A stretch of DNA of 22,595 bases from Oscillibacter sp. (lineage in GTDB: Bacteria > Bacillota > Clostridia > Oscillospirales > Oscillospiraceae), in contig DNFA01000008.1 in assembly GCA_003487665.1 (NCBI GenBank), forward strand, positions 1 to 22,595. The letters are read 5' to 3'. Shown here one piece after another: positions 8,473 to 17,069 of this stretch. The position numbers and the translations under genes were made by a program. The notes beneath the pieces were generated by a model. The model had not been told where the DNA came from. It did not search any database and worked only from the letters and a program-made list of their open reading frames with translations. Numbering within the stretch: the stretch's first letter is position 1; every line of letters begins with the position of its first letter.

Positions 8473-8882
8473 CCCATCGCCTCCTTGAGCCGCAGGCAGT
8501 AGGTGCGGGTATAGCCCTCGTTCTGCACGGTGATGCACGGTTCAAGAACCGTTAGATCAACGATTAGAGAAGTGCCGTCAGCGGATACGATGCACGGCTC
8601 AGTCTCGTCCAGCGTCGCGCCCTCGGATAGCCGGAGCGTCAGCGGGACGGCGGTCATGTCCATGCCCTCCGTGGGAGGGATGAACACAACACAGCTCAGC
8701 CCCGTTTCCTGCCCGCCCCAGTTCTTGGTGACGGACACGGTGCAGTCCGCCTCGCCGCACTTGGCGGAAAGGATGTCCCACTTGCTGCGCTCCTGCGGCT
8801 GCTGGGGTGCTTTCCCGCAGCCCGCCGCCAGCGTCAGCAGCAGGCATGCCAGCAATAGAAATACAGTTTTTCTTTTCCTCAT
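8469..8882 (-). CDS. Small lipoprotein with DUF5018-like features (137 aa)
   Basis: Signal peptide followed by lipobox AAGC (Cys22), predicted to be lipid-anchored on the cell surface. The mature part has the repeat-like pattern VSVTKNWGGQ, VVFIPPTEG, VPLTLRLSEGATL and ITVQNEGYTRTYCLRL, matching the strands of the repeats in the neighbouring giant proteins. The gene begins 5 bases after the 1378-residue gene, and its ribosome site is inside that gene's end. It overlaps the next lipoprotein gene by 4 bases. The pair probably arose by duplication. No enzymatic motif is seen. Confidence 0.85.
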   Translation of the reverse strand: MRKRKTVFLLLACLLLTLAAGCGKAPQQPQERSKWDILSAKCGEADCTVSVTKNWGGQETGLSCVVFIPPTEGMDMTAVPLTLRLSEGATLDETEPCIVSADGTSLIVDLTVLEPCITVQNEGYTRTYCLRLKEAMG

Positions 8883-8887
8883 GGCAC

Positions 8888-11800
8888 TCAGCTCCAATCC
8901 CGCTTGGTGTGGCTGGTCTGGTGATCCGCCACATCCGAGTTGTTGCCCAGCTCGTCCCAAAGCTGCTGGGAAACGCTGCGCTCGAAGGTCACGGTGACGG
9001 TATAGCGGCTGGTTTCCTCGCCCAACGTCACGGTGTAGACCACTGGAACGGTCAGGTTCACCACCTCGCCGGGCACAGGGCTGACCACCGCACCTGCTGT
9101 CACGGTAACGGAGGGGGCTACCGCCGTCACGTTCGTACCGGCAGGCAGCGTTACGGTGATAGTACCTGCACTCTGGTTGATGACGCCGTCCACGCCCAGC
9201 ACGGAAAAGGCCGTGATCTTCGCGCCGGTGGCCGGCGTTACAGGATCGCTGCCGCCTCCACCGCCGCTGCCGGAGATCAACTGCCCCGCCTTATTCAGCA
9301 CGGAGACGGTGTAGGTGCGGGACAGCACCTTTTCATTGCCTGCAACGATGTACTGCACCGTGCGGGAGAAGTCCTGCGCCAGACCGGGGGCAGGAGAGCA
9401 GACCAGTGTCTCCGGTCCAAGCGTCACATCCGGGGTGAAGGAGGTGCTTGACAGCTTGCTGTCGTCCACACCGGACACGGTAATGGTGTTGGCCTTGTTG
9501 TCAATAACGCCCTCATAGACCGTGCCGCCGATGGTAAGGCTGAAGGCGGAGATAGACGCCTGCGTCCGTGCCGTGGCCTTGATGCGGTACGTCCGGGTAT
9601 TCGTCCCGTCGCCGGAAGTGATGGTGAAGGTCGTCCAATCCGACAGGTTCATGCCCTTCTTCCCGTCCAGTGCCGGCGAGGCAGTGGCTCCATAGGAGAG
9701 GCGGGCGTAGATCATCAGATTTGAGGTGTCCTTTCCTGCGTCAAGCAGCAGCTCGATATCCGTGCTGTCCGTGCCAGTAGTGATATTCTTGCCCAGAATG
9801 TCCAGATCCCGCAGGATATTGGCGTCCTTCAGCATAATGGTATCGGTGTAGATCTCCGCGCCGGAGGGCTTTTCTTCATCCGAGAGCTTGACTACCACAT
9901 AGTAGGTCTTGGTGGTCTTGCCGTCCTCCGCCTGCACGGTGAAGGCGGTCTTGGTATCCTTCACAAAGGTGATGCCGCCGGTAAGATCCGGTGCAAGGAT
10001 CGTGGCATAGTCAGACAGCTGAAGCTGCGGGTGCATGTCGTTCAGCGGCGTACCGGCAGGCAGGGTCACGGTGATGATGTTGTCTCTGCCCTCCGTGGTA
10101 AACACGCCCTGCTTGCCCTCCAGTGTAAAGGAGGTAATGTCCGCCTCGGTGGACAGCTTACGGGAGAAATCGAAGCGATGATAATACAGGGAATAGGGAT
10201 GCCCCGCCCCGCCGTTATTCAGGAAGCCCAGATACCACTGTGTGGCATAGCAGCCCTGATAGGTGGCCATGGCGTTCTTGTGCGTCGTGTTGCTGTGGGC
10301 AAAATAGCCCTCGTCAAAGTCGGCGTAGTTGAGGAACGAGGTCAGCACGCTGTCCTTTCCGTTATTGAGGCGCACATCCGTGTGGACGTCAACGCCCATA
10401 GCGGAAAGAGCGCAGATGATCTGGGACGCGCCCTCAGAGGTATACACGCCGCCCCACTGAACGCCGAAGGGGTTGTCAAAGGGGTCGGTGCCAAAGCTGT
10501 TCATAACGATGTCAAAGCCCTCCCACAGCTTAGCCTTGACCCGCTCGCCGTACACTGGATCGTTCTGATAGGGCGCGATAGACTGCATCAGCATGGTGAC
10601 CATATCCAAGCCGAAGCCGTCCGACAGATACTTGTGGTTCAGGATCGTCTCCAGCAGCTTTTCCCGCGTCCACACGGCGTTTTCAGGGATAGTATAGTTG
10701 CCCATATCCAGTGCGTTCAGGGCAAAAATGGGACCGTTGATGGTGTAGCCGCCCCGGTAGTTATAGAGGATGGAAACGAAGTCGTCCACTTCGTTGCCCT
10801 TGGCGTCGATAAAGGGTTTGCCGTTGTTGTACTTGGACAACTTGGAGCAGTCGATGCCGCGGGCGGTCAGTGTCATGATCTTACGGTCAATGTTGGTCAT
10901 GGCCACATTGGTGGTGGTGTCCAGCCGCTTGATGCACTCCGCGATGGAGAAGTCGTCGTCAAGATTACCCAGCTTCTTCTGGTAGAAGCCCAGGTTCATC
11001 CATTCCCAGTCCTCCCACGCGCCTGCCGTTGTCCGGCTGTACCGCTGGTTGATCTTGCTGACCAGTGACTTCATTTTCGCCTTGTAAGGATTCTCTGCTT
11101 GCTCCTGGGAAACTGTTACAGTGACGGTATAGGTATTGGTGGAGCCGTTCTGCGCCTTGACCTTGTACTGTACCGGCTTGCTGAAGTCCTGCGCTTCACC
11201 GGAGGCCGGTGTGACCGTGGCGAAATCCGATACACGGATGGTCGGTGCAAAGGTGGTGCCGGTACCAGCGGGCAGCACCAGTGAGATCGTACCATTCACC
11301 TGATCGATCACGCCTGCCGCCGCGCCATAGGTGAAGGACAGTATCTGTCTGCCTCTTGCCACCGCCGTGCGGGTGATGGTCACCGTATAAGTACGTACTT
11401 TGCCGTCTTCAGAGGTAACGGTGTAGGTGTTTTCGCCCACCTTCAGCGTATCAGGCTCGACGAGCACCGCAAACTCGGAAAAGGTGATCTCCGGCTTTAC
11501 AGCCGCCAGATCCATGGCGTAAGGGATGGTGATGGCAATGTTGTCGCCATTGATCACGCCCTCTGCGTCGCCCAGCTTATAGGTGGTGATGTAATTCTCT
11601 GAGGACTTTCTGGCCGTGACGGTTACCCTGTATTCCGTTCGCAGAGCAAAGTTGCTGTTGGTCACCACCAATGTCAGAGGTGTCGTCTCGGAATTGGTGA
11701 AATCGAAGGAAGTGCTGCCGTCAAGGGCCGAACCCTCTAACGTGACCGCCGTGCCGGTATGAACGACCACCGGCGTGATGGCGCGCAGGTCGGTGTCCTC

Positions 11801-13024
11801 CGGCAGATTCAGGGAGATCGTCTTGTTGGTCTCGTCGATCTTGGCGTATCGGGTCTTGCCATCATCAGCGGTAACGGCGAAGGAGGTGACCAGATTGTCC
11901 GGCTTACCCGTTTCGATGACGATACGCCATGTGGCACTCAGTGCATTGTATTTCGTGCCGTATGCCGGATCATAGGGGGTTACCTGATAGGCCAAAGACC
12001 CTTGGGCCACAGAACCCGCCACCGAATTGGCGATTAGTCCAGTTCCTACCTCAACATCCACTGTTAATTGGGAACGGTCTACATTTTTCGGCAGCTTCAC
12101 CGTCACCGTGCGAGCCGCGGCATCGATACTGCCCACAGAGCCGCCAATGGTCACCCGGTCAATGACCGGCTCTTTGATGCGATTCTGTTCAACGTAGGAA
12201 AGATATTCAGGGACGATCTGCTCATAGATGATCCGCAGTGCCGCGGGGCTGACCCGACTATAGCCTTTTTTGGTAATATACCTTTGCAGGTATTCCTGCA
12301 TGAACTGAACGGCCTCCTCGCCGCCCGCACGCCACTTTGCTTCATAGGAGTCAAAGAGACGGTTGCCTCCCATGCCGACAGTATCGTCGTCATAAAAGGC
12401 GGTATCCATGCCTAGCCAGTAGCCCAGTGTGCCGAGCATATCCGCATTGGCCGGATGATACGCGCCGATATTGGTCTTTGCCGCATTGATCTTATCTATT
12501 ACAAGATAGAGTTGATGATAGGTATCCGCGAACAGTTCCGCCATACCCAGCAGTTCCTGGGTATCCGCTTCTGTCCACGTTTCCTTACTGGTAGCCTCCG
12601 CTGCAAAGGTATAGACTGGGAATGTCCGTCCATTCTTAGCGGTGACGTTATACCGGATCGGCTTCGAGAAGTCGTAGGCTTTGTTCAGCTCCAGGTCGGC
12701 GGTATTATTTTTCGAACTCATGTTGTCGCCAAAGTAAATGGAGGTCGGCGTCATGACATAGGAGCTTGCATCGGAACCCTTCGGCACGCCGTATACATTG
12801 ATAAAGCCGCCAAAATTGGCATATAGCGGGGCCATTACAGCACTGCCATTATAGAAAGTACCACTGTTTTGCAAATACCTGTCACCGCTGGCCGTACCGG
12901 TGGCTGGCCAAGTACCAACTGCCGCGAAAGTCTGCACTGTCAGAGAAAGGGTCATCACCAGTGCCAGTGCCATGGCGAGGGCACTGCGCAGCGGCTTTTT
13001 GAAATTGTGTGTTGCCTTTTTCAT
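8888..13024 (-). CDS. Giant secreted protein with alpha/alpha-toroid-like domain among DUF5018-like repeats
   Basis: A 1378-residue protein. Order: signal peptide (1-34); a beta-rich segment; a helical domain (about 146-283); four DUF5018-like repeats (284-640); a helical domain of about 310 residues (645-956); four more repeats (957-1350) with a Gly-rich hinge near 1250-1258; and a tail ending in HQTSHTKRDW. The 645-956 domain shows repeated paired-helix signatures such as GFGLDMVTMLMQSIAP, GASQIICALSAMGVD and ATYQGCYATQWYLGFLN, the pattern of squalene-cyclase/prenyltransferase-like toroids. That fold also includes the alpha domain of intrinsic factor. No QW motif or DXDD-type catalytic motif is clear, so a binding role is favoured over a cyclase. 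It starts 9 bases after the permease gene with GAGG upstream. No wall anchor is seen. Confidence 0.9.
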   Translation of the reverse strand: MKKATHNFKKPLRSALAMALALVMTLSLTVQTFAAVGTWPATGTASGDRYLQNSGTFYNGSAVMAPLYANFGGFINVYGVPKGSDASSYVMTPTSIYFGDNMSSKNNTADLELNKAYDFSKPIRYNVTAKNGRTFPVYTFAAEATSKETWTEADTQELLGMAELFADTYHQLYLVIDKINAAKTNIGAYHPANADMLGTLGYWLGMDTAFYDDDTVGMGGNRLFDSYEAKWRAGGEEAVQFMQEYLQRYITKKGYSRVSPAALRIIYEQIVPEYLSYVEQNRIKEPVIDRVTIGGSVGSIDAAARTVTVKLPKNVDRSQLTVDVEVGTGLIANSVAGSVAQGSLAYQVTPYDPAYGTKYNALSATWRIVIETGKPDNLVTSFAVTADDGKTRYAKIDETNKTISLNLPEDTDLRAITPVVVHTGTAVTLEGSALDGSTSFDFTNSETTPLTLVVTNSNFALRTEYRVTVTARKSSENYITTYKLGDAEGVINGDNIAITIPYAMDLAAVKPEITFSEFAVLVEPDTLKVGENTYTVTSEDGKVRTYTVTITRTAVARGRQILSFTYGAAAGVIDQVNGTISLVLPAGTGTTFAPTIRVSDFATVTPASGEAQDFSKPVQYKVKAQNGSTNTYTVTVTVSQEQAENPYKAKMKSLVSKINQRYSRTTAGAWEDWEWMNLGFYQKKLGNLDDDFSIAECIKRLDTTTNVAMTNIDRKIMTLTARGIDCSKLSKYNNGKPFIDAKGNEVDDFVSILYNYRGGYTINGPIFALNALDMGNYTIPENAVWTREKLLETILNHKYLSDGFGLDMVTMLMQSIAPYQNDPVYGERVKAKLWEGFDIVMNSFGTDPFDNPFGVQWGGVYTSEGASQIICALSAMGVDVHTDVRLNNGKDSVLTSFLNYADFDEGYFAHSNTTHKNAMATYQGCYATQWYLGFLNNGGAGHPYSLYYHRFDFSRKLSTEADITSFTLEGKQGVFTTEGRDNIITVTLPAGTPLNDMHPQLQLSDYATILAPDLTGGITFVKDTKTAFTVQAEDGKTTKTYYVVVKLSDEEKPSGAEIYTDTIMLKDANILRDLDILGKNITTGTDSTDIELLLDAGKDTSNLMIYARLSYGATASPALDGKKGMNLSDWTTFTITSGDGTNTRTYRIKATARTQASISAFSLTIGGTVYEGVIDNKANTITVSGVDDSKLSSTSFTPDVTLGPETLVCSPAPGLAQDFSRTVQYIVAGNEKVLSRTYTVSVLNKAGQLISGSGGGGGSDPVTPATGAKITAFSVLGVDGVINQSAGTITVTLPAGTNVTAVAPSVTVTAGAVVSPVPGEVVNLTVPVVYTVTLGEETSRYTVTVTFERSVSQQLWDELGNNSDVADHQTSHTKRDWS

Positions 13025-13033
13025 ATCGTTACC

Positions 13034-14350
13034 TCACTCAGAGCGGATGGCCTCGTTGGGACTGATGAGCGTTGCCTTGCGGGCGGGCATCCACGCGGCG
13101 GCAATGGCTACCGCGCCTGCGAACACCACGCCGCAGACCGCCAGCCACCAGGGCAGCACGCACCGCAGCTCACGGGACGCGAAGATCATCGGTATCAGCC
13201 ACTTGGCGATAAAGCTCAGCACCAAGCCCGCCGCGCCGCCGATCACGCCTACGATCAGTGCTTCCGTCAGGAACATCTTGAAGATGTCGCTGCGAACGGT
13301 GCCCAGCACCTTCAGCACGCCGATCTCCCGCGTCCGTTCCGTAATGGACATCATCATGGTGTTTGCCACGCAGATGGCGGAGATCAGGACGGCGATGCCG
13401 CCCAGTGCGCCCAACATCCCCTGGATCTGCCGGGACTGCGCCCGCACCGTCTCCAGCATATCGTTGAGCGAATAGGTGTTCAGCCCCGTGTCCCGGATCA
13501 GCTTGACAATACGCTGCACGTCGTTGACGTTCTTGACCATGACCCAAACCAAGTCGTAGGTAGGACCGTTGGCCTTCTCCTCCGCTGTTTTAGTCTGGGT
13601 AGTCGCACCCATGTAATTGGCGTTGGCCTGCGTCATCTCCTGCAAGCGGTCGAAGGACATGAACGCGGCGGTGGCGAAGTTGTTGTTCAGGGTGGAGCAG
13701 ATGCCTGTCACCCGCAGGGTATACAGGTTACTGGAGGGCAGTGCCCGTCCGTCGGTGTCGGCCTTCGGCTCGCCGGTCAGGCTGGAGGAATCGAAGGTCA
13801 TGCGGACAGGCACTTCCAGCAGATCGATGAGGGCGTTGCCGTTCTCATCCACCGCCAGCTCCCAGTCCTTCGCCTTGTTGGCAAGTCCGGCGGCCACATC
13901 GCCGGTAAACAGCACCTCCGGATGCAGGCGCGTGCCGTCCCCGGCCATAACGCCCCGCTCCGGCGTCAGCCTGAAACGCTCCGCCGTGGTCATGTCAATG
14001 CCGTAAACGCGCACCATGTTGACATAGTTGCCGGACACGATATAGGCGGACTGCTGATAGACCGGCGTCACCGCCTCCACACCGTCGATGCCCCGGAACG
14101 CCTCCAGTGCCTTGTCGTTCAGCAGTGCCTTGCGCCCGTAATCGCCGGTGGCAGGCGTCACATCGATCTTTGTCAGGCTGCCCAGCGCCTCGATGCTCTC
14201 GCGGTACGCCTGCTCATAGCCCAGACCTACGGAGATCAGCACCACGATACACATGACGCCTACCGCCATGGATAGGGCTGTCAGCGCCGTGCGGGTCTTT
14301 CGCCGGAACAGGTTGGTGCAGCCGTAGCGAAACAGGTCTTTTGGCTTCAT
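13034..14350 (-). CDS. MacB/FtsX-type ABC transporter permease
   Basis: A 438-residue membrane protein with the MacB layout: one N-terminal transmembrane helix (about 20-45), a large extracellular domain (46-300), then three C-terminal helices, and a terminal PARKATLISPNEAIRSE-type ending characteristic of the family. The motif TREIGVLKVLGT before the second helix is the usual ATPase-coupling region. Its start overlaps the stop of the upstream membrane-anchored protein by 4 bases. Its ATPase is two genes upstream. Known members drive mechanical work across the membrane (toxin or lipoprotein export, hydrolase control) rather than classic import. No MacA-type adaptor is present; the neighbouring beta-sandwich protein could replace it (inference). 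Confidence 0.93.
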   Translation of the reverse strand: MKPKDLFRYGCTNLFRRKTRTALTALSMAVGVMCIVVLISVGLGYEQAYRESIEALGSLTKIDVTPATGDYGRKALLNDKALEAFRGIDGVEAVTPVYQQSAYIVSGNYVNMVRVYGIDMTTAERFRLTPERGVMAGDGTRLHPEVLFTGDVAAGLANKAKDWELAVDENGNALIDLLEVPVRMTFDSSSLTGEPKADTDGRALPSSNLYTLRVTGICSTLNNNFATAAFMSFDRLQEMTQANANYMGATTQTKTAEEKANGPTYDLVWVMVKNVNDVQRIVKLIRDTGLNTYSLNDMLETVRAQSRQIQGMLGALGGIAVLISAICVANTMMMSITERTREIGVLKVLGTVRSDIFKMFLTEALIVGVIGGAAGLVLSFIAKWLIPMIFASRELRCVLPWWLAVCGVVFAGAVAIAAAWMPARKATLISPNEAIRSE

Positions 14351-16353
14351 ACATTCCCGTCCTTATTGCTTCCGTCGTAGGACAGCGGCTTCTCTCCAAT
14401 ATCCGGTGCGCCGCCGTCTGCGTCAAAGTCGTCGTCAAAATCGTCCAAGGCAGCGGTGTTTTCGGCACCGGGCCCGATCTCGCCGCGCTTATAGCGGATG
14501 ATGACATAGACCACAATGCCGATCAGGATGAGCGCAAGGATCGCTATCAGCAGCCACAGCCACCAGCGGCTGCCTGTGCCGTCTTTATTTGCGTTGACGC
14601 TGTTGGCATCTGTATCCGCAGAGCTTTCCGCCACGCTCAGCGGCACGGAGATGTCCTGAGAATACGTCTCGCCGTTGGCGTCCTCATACTGGAGGATCAT
14701 CTTACCCACAAACGCGCCGATTTTGGAGAAGCCCACCGTTACATCGGCGCTGGTGGAGCCGCCTGCCAGCAGGTCGCCCACGTAGCAGGGCGCGGCGGCG
14801 GTCATGCCGTCCGTGGCCAGCACCCGGATATTCATAGCCTTGGCGCGGCCCATGTTGGTCAGCGGCACGGAGATGGTAGCTTCCTTATCCTTGCTGAGTG
14901 TGCCGTACACCTCCGGCGTACCGGCCAGAACATCCATCTTCTGGCTGACCGGCAGCATGATGTTCTGCGCCGCCTTACCGGCCACCGCCTCGGTGGTCTC
15001 ATAGGTCAGGTTGATGCCCAGCATGGCGGGGCCAACCTCCGCGTCCTGCTTGGCCATGATCTTGTATTTCAGGATCGTCGTACCGCCCGGCTTGATGGAA
15101 TCGGCATAGGCGGTATCCGTGCCGCCTACGCACAGCGTCAGACCGGGGGAATTGGTGAATACCAGGCTGGAGATGATTTTCTTGGCCGTGTCATACTTGG
15201 AATTGTTGATCAGGGTCAGGCGCAGCTCCGTCTCCTCGCCTGCCATCAGGCCGGACACCTCGGTATCGTCCACATACAGCTTATAGCTCTGCACCATCAC
15301 CGACATGGCGGAGGCGTCATAGCCGTCGATCACGGTAAACTGCGTGGAGAAGGAGCCCTCCGCAGGGGCGCTGTTCTCGAAATAATTTGCCTTGAATTTA
15401 ATGGACTTGTTGCCGGAGGTGGCAAAGGGCGACACCGTGAAGGTGTAGTCCAGATACTTCACCTCGCCGCTTGGCCAGTAGTCAAAATACTTGCCCAAAT
15501 TGGTGGAGTCGATCACAAAGGGGAACTCGTCCAGCGCGGCGGACACCACGGGATAGACCGTCACGCTGGTCAGGGTGCCGCCCACATTGATCACGGGGAT
15601 CCGCATGGAGATAGTCTGATTGGGTGTGCCGGTAGGCACGGTATAGGAGCCGCCCGCGTTGGTACCCGCCACCTGAAGGCTGCCGAAGGAGGTGGTGACG
15701 CCGGACATATTGCCGTTGTCGGTAACGGTCACATAGGCACTGACCTTGAAGGTCACGTCCTCGGTGATGGTGGTGCCGTTCACGGCATCCTCCCGCCACA
15801 CAGTGGCGTTGATCTTAAAGGGCACGGCATAGCGTCCCTTACTGGCAAACTCGCTGATCTTGAACTCGAACCACACCTCCGCCGTGGAGTTGTAGGACAT
15901 ATCCTTTAAGTGCTGCACATCGCTGGCATAGATCAGCTCAAAGGGCCAGTTGGACACGCTGGCGTCGGTAGGCACATCGGGATAGATGTTGATGTTGCGC
16001 AGCATGTATTTCTCGCTGGGCAGGTACTCCTTATTGACCGCCAGCGGCAGCACGATCTTCACCACCTGACCGGGAACGCCTTTTGGGGACTGTGCGCCGG
16101 TATCCATCAGGATCAGGGCGTTGGCGTCGCTGGGTATGACCTTGATATCCGTGTTGGGCTTTTCGTCCGTAACCGAGACCCCGCTGACGCCGGCATCCTC
16201 TCCGTTTTCGTAAGACGTGTAAGCCTCAATGGTGCTGTCATCTATCACATCCTCTGTGACTTCTTCCGCCATAGCGACGGCGGGCAGCAGGGATACTGTC
16301 ATCCATACGCAGATCAACAGGGCCAGTACCCGTTTTACCGTTTCTCTTTTCAC
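14347..16353 (-). CDS. Membrane-anchored extracellular beta-sandwich protein (COG1361/CARDB-like)
   Basis: A 668-residue protein starting at GTG (16353), chosen because GAGGAGA lies 8 bases upstream and the codon overlaps the upstream stop as GTGA. Signal peptide (1-30, ending in AMAEE), then a long ectodomain of tandem beta-sandwich units with patterns such as LRLTLINNSKYDTA, VPLTNMGRAKAMNIRV and ADVTVGFSKIGAF, typical of CARDB or COG1361 S-layer-like proteins. One transmembrane helix follows (about 595-618) and then an acidic cytoplasmic tail rich in Asp. It lies between the ATPase and the permease of an ABC module, so it is probably a structural partner of that module, perhaps in place of a MacA adaptor. 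A role in linking the ABC motor to the surface proteins is inference. Confidence 0.88.
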   Translation of the reverse strand: MKRETVKRVLALLICVWMTVSLLPAVAMAEEVTEDVIDDSTIEAYTSYENGEDAGVSGVSVTDEKPNTDIKVIPSDANALILMDTGAQSPKGVPGQVVKIVLPLAVNKEYLPSEKYMLRNINIYPDVPTDASVSNWPFELIYASDVQHLKDMSYNSTAEVWFEFKISEFASKGRYAVPFKINATVWREDAVNGTTITEDVTFKVSAYVTVTDNGNMSGVTTSFGSLQVAGTNAGGSYTVPTGTPNQTISMRIPVINVGGTLTSVTVYPVVSAALDEFPFVIDSTNLGKYFDYWPSGEVKYLDYTFTVSPFATSGNKSIKFKANYFENSAPAEGSFSTQFTVIDGYDASAMSVMVQSYKLYVDDTEVSGLMAGEETELRLTLINNSKYDTAKKIISSLVFTNSPGLTLCVGGTDTAYADSIKPGGTTILKYKIMAKQDAEVGPAMLGINLTYETTEAVAGKAAQNIMLPVSQKMDVLAGTPEVYGTLSKDKEATISVPLTNMGRAKAMNIRVLATDGMTAAAPCYVGDLLAGGSTSADVTVGFSKIGAFVGKMILQYEDANGETYSQDISVPLSVAESSADTDANSVNANKDGTGSRWWLWLLIAILALILIGIVVYVIIRYKRGEIGPGAENTAALDDFDDDFDADGGAPDIGEKPLSYDGSNKDGNV

Positions 16354-17069
16354 TGTGCGTTCTCCTCTCCGGTGTGGTGATTTTCTGTCTCTATCTTTCC
16401 GTCGCTGAAATAGACGGTACGATCCGTATAACACTGCATCTGCGGGTCATGGGAGCTGAGGATGAAGGTGGTGTTCCTCTCCCGGAAGATCTCGCACAGC
16501 AGTTCCATGACCTCCTGGCCGGTACGGCTGTCCAGGTTTCCGGTAGGCTCGTCCGCCAGCACGATGGAGGGCTCCGTAATAATGGCCCGTGCGATGCTGA
16601 CGCGCTGCTGCTGACCGCCTGACAGCTCCGCAGGCCGGTGATCTACGTGTCCGCGCAGTCCCACGCGGCTCAAGGCCTGCCACGCCAGCCAGTTCCGTTC
16701 ATCCTCCGGTACGCCCCGGATGGCCAGTGGCAGCGCCACATTCTCCAGCGCTGTGTATTGGGGCAGGTTGTTGTAGCTTTGGAACACAAAGCCAATATAG
16801 CGGCGGCGGAACCTTGTCCGCAGCTCCTCGTCCATAGCCTCCAAATGATGCTTGCCTCGGACAATGATCTCCCCCTCCGTGGGCGGCTCAAGACCTGCCA
16901 GCATATTCAGCATGGTGGACTTACCGGAGCCGCTGCGGCCTGCGACACAGACAAATTCGCCTTGCAGCACGGACATGTCCACGCCATCCAGCGCACGGAC
17001 CGTGTTGCCGCCAACGGTGTAGTGCTTCTTCAGCCCCACCGTCCTGATGATTGTTTTTCGTTCACTCAT
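16350..17069 (-). CDS. MacB/LolD-type ABC transporter ATPase
   Basis: A 239-residue cytoplasmic nucleotide-binding subunit with complete motifs: Walker A GRSGSGKST (44-52), Q-loop Gln97, signature LSGGQ (149-153), Walker B IVLADEP with catalytic Glu174, D-loop GNLD and switch His207. Family resemblance is to LolD/MacB/FtsE ATPases, which pair with FtsX-like permeases; the matching permease is two genes downstream. It starts at ATG 17069 and overlaps the S-component gene by 8 bases, tying this ABC module to the ECF transporter in one transcript. It should hydrolyse ATP to move the MacB-like permease. Confidence 0.95.
   Translation of the reverse strand: MSERKTIIRTVGLKKHYTVGGNTVRALDGVDMSVLQGEFVCVAGRSGSGKSTMLNMLAGLEPPTEGEIIVRGKHHLEAMDEELRTRFRRRYIGFVFQSYNNLPQYTALENVALPLAIRGVPEDERNWLAWQALSRVGLRGHVDHRPAELSGGQQQRVSIARAIITEPSIVLADEPTGNLDSRTGQEVMELLCEIFRERNTTFILSSHDPQMQCYTDRTVYFSDGKIETENHHTGEENAQ

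Noticed and set aside
10158..11091. Functional terpene or squalene cyclase
   Set aside because: The helical domain has toroid-like repeats but lacks clear DXDD and QW motifs and is exported, so a cyclase reaction is unlikely.
1750..13024. CRISPR-like arrays
   Set aside because: The repeats are long in-frame protein repeats with variable spacing, not short identical direct repeats with unique spacers.
14341..15909. Plus-strand open frame of 522 codons
   Set aside because: It lies opposite the membrane-anchored beta-sandwich gene, has the His/Gly-rich composition of a GC-driven shadow frame and shows no domain.
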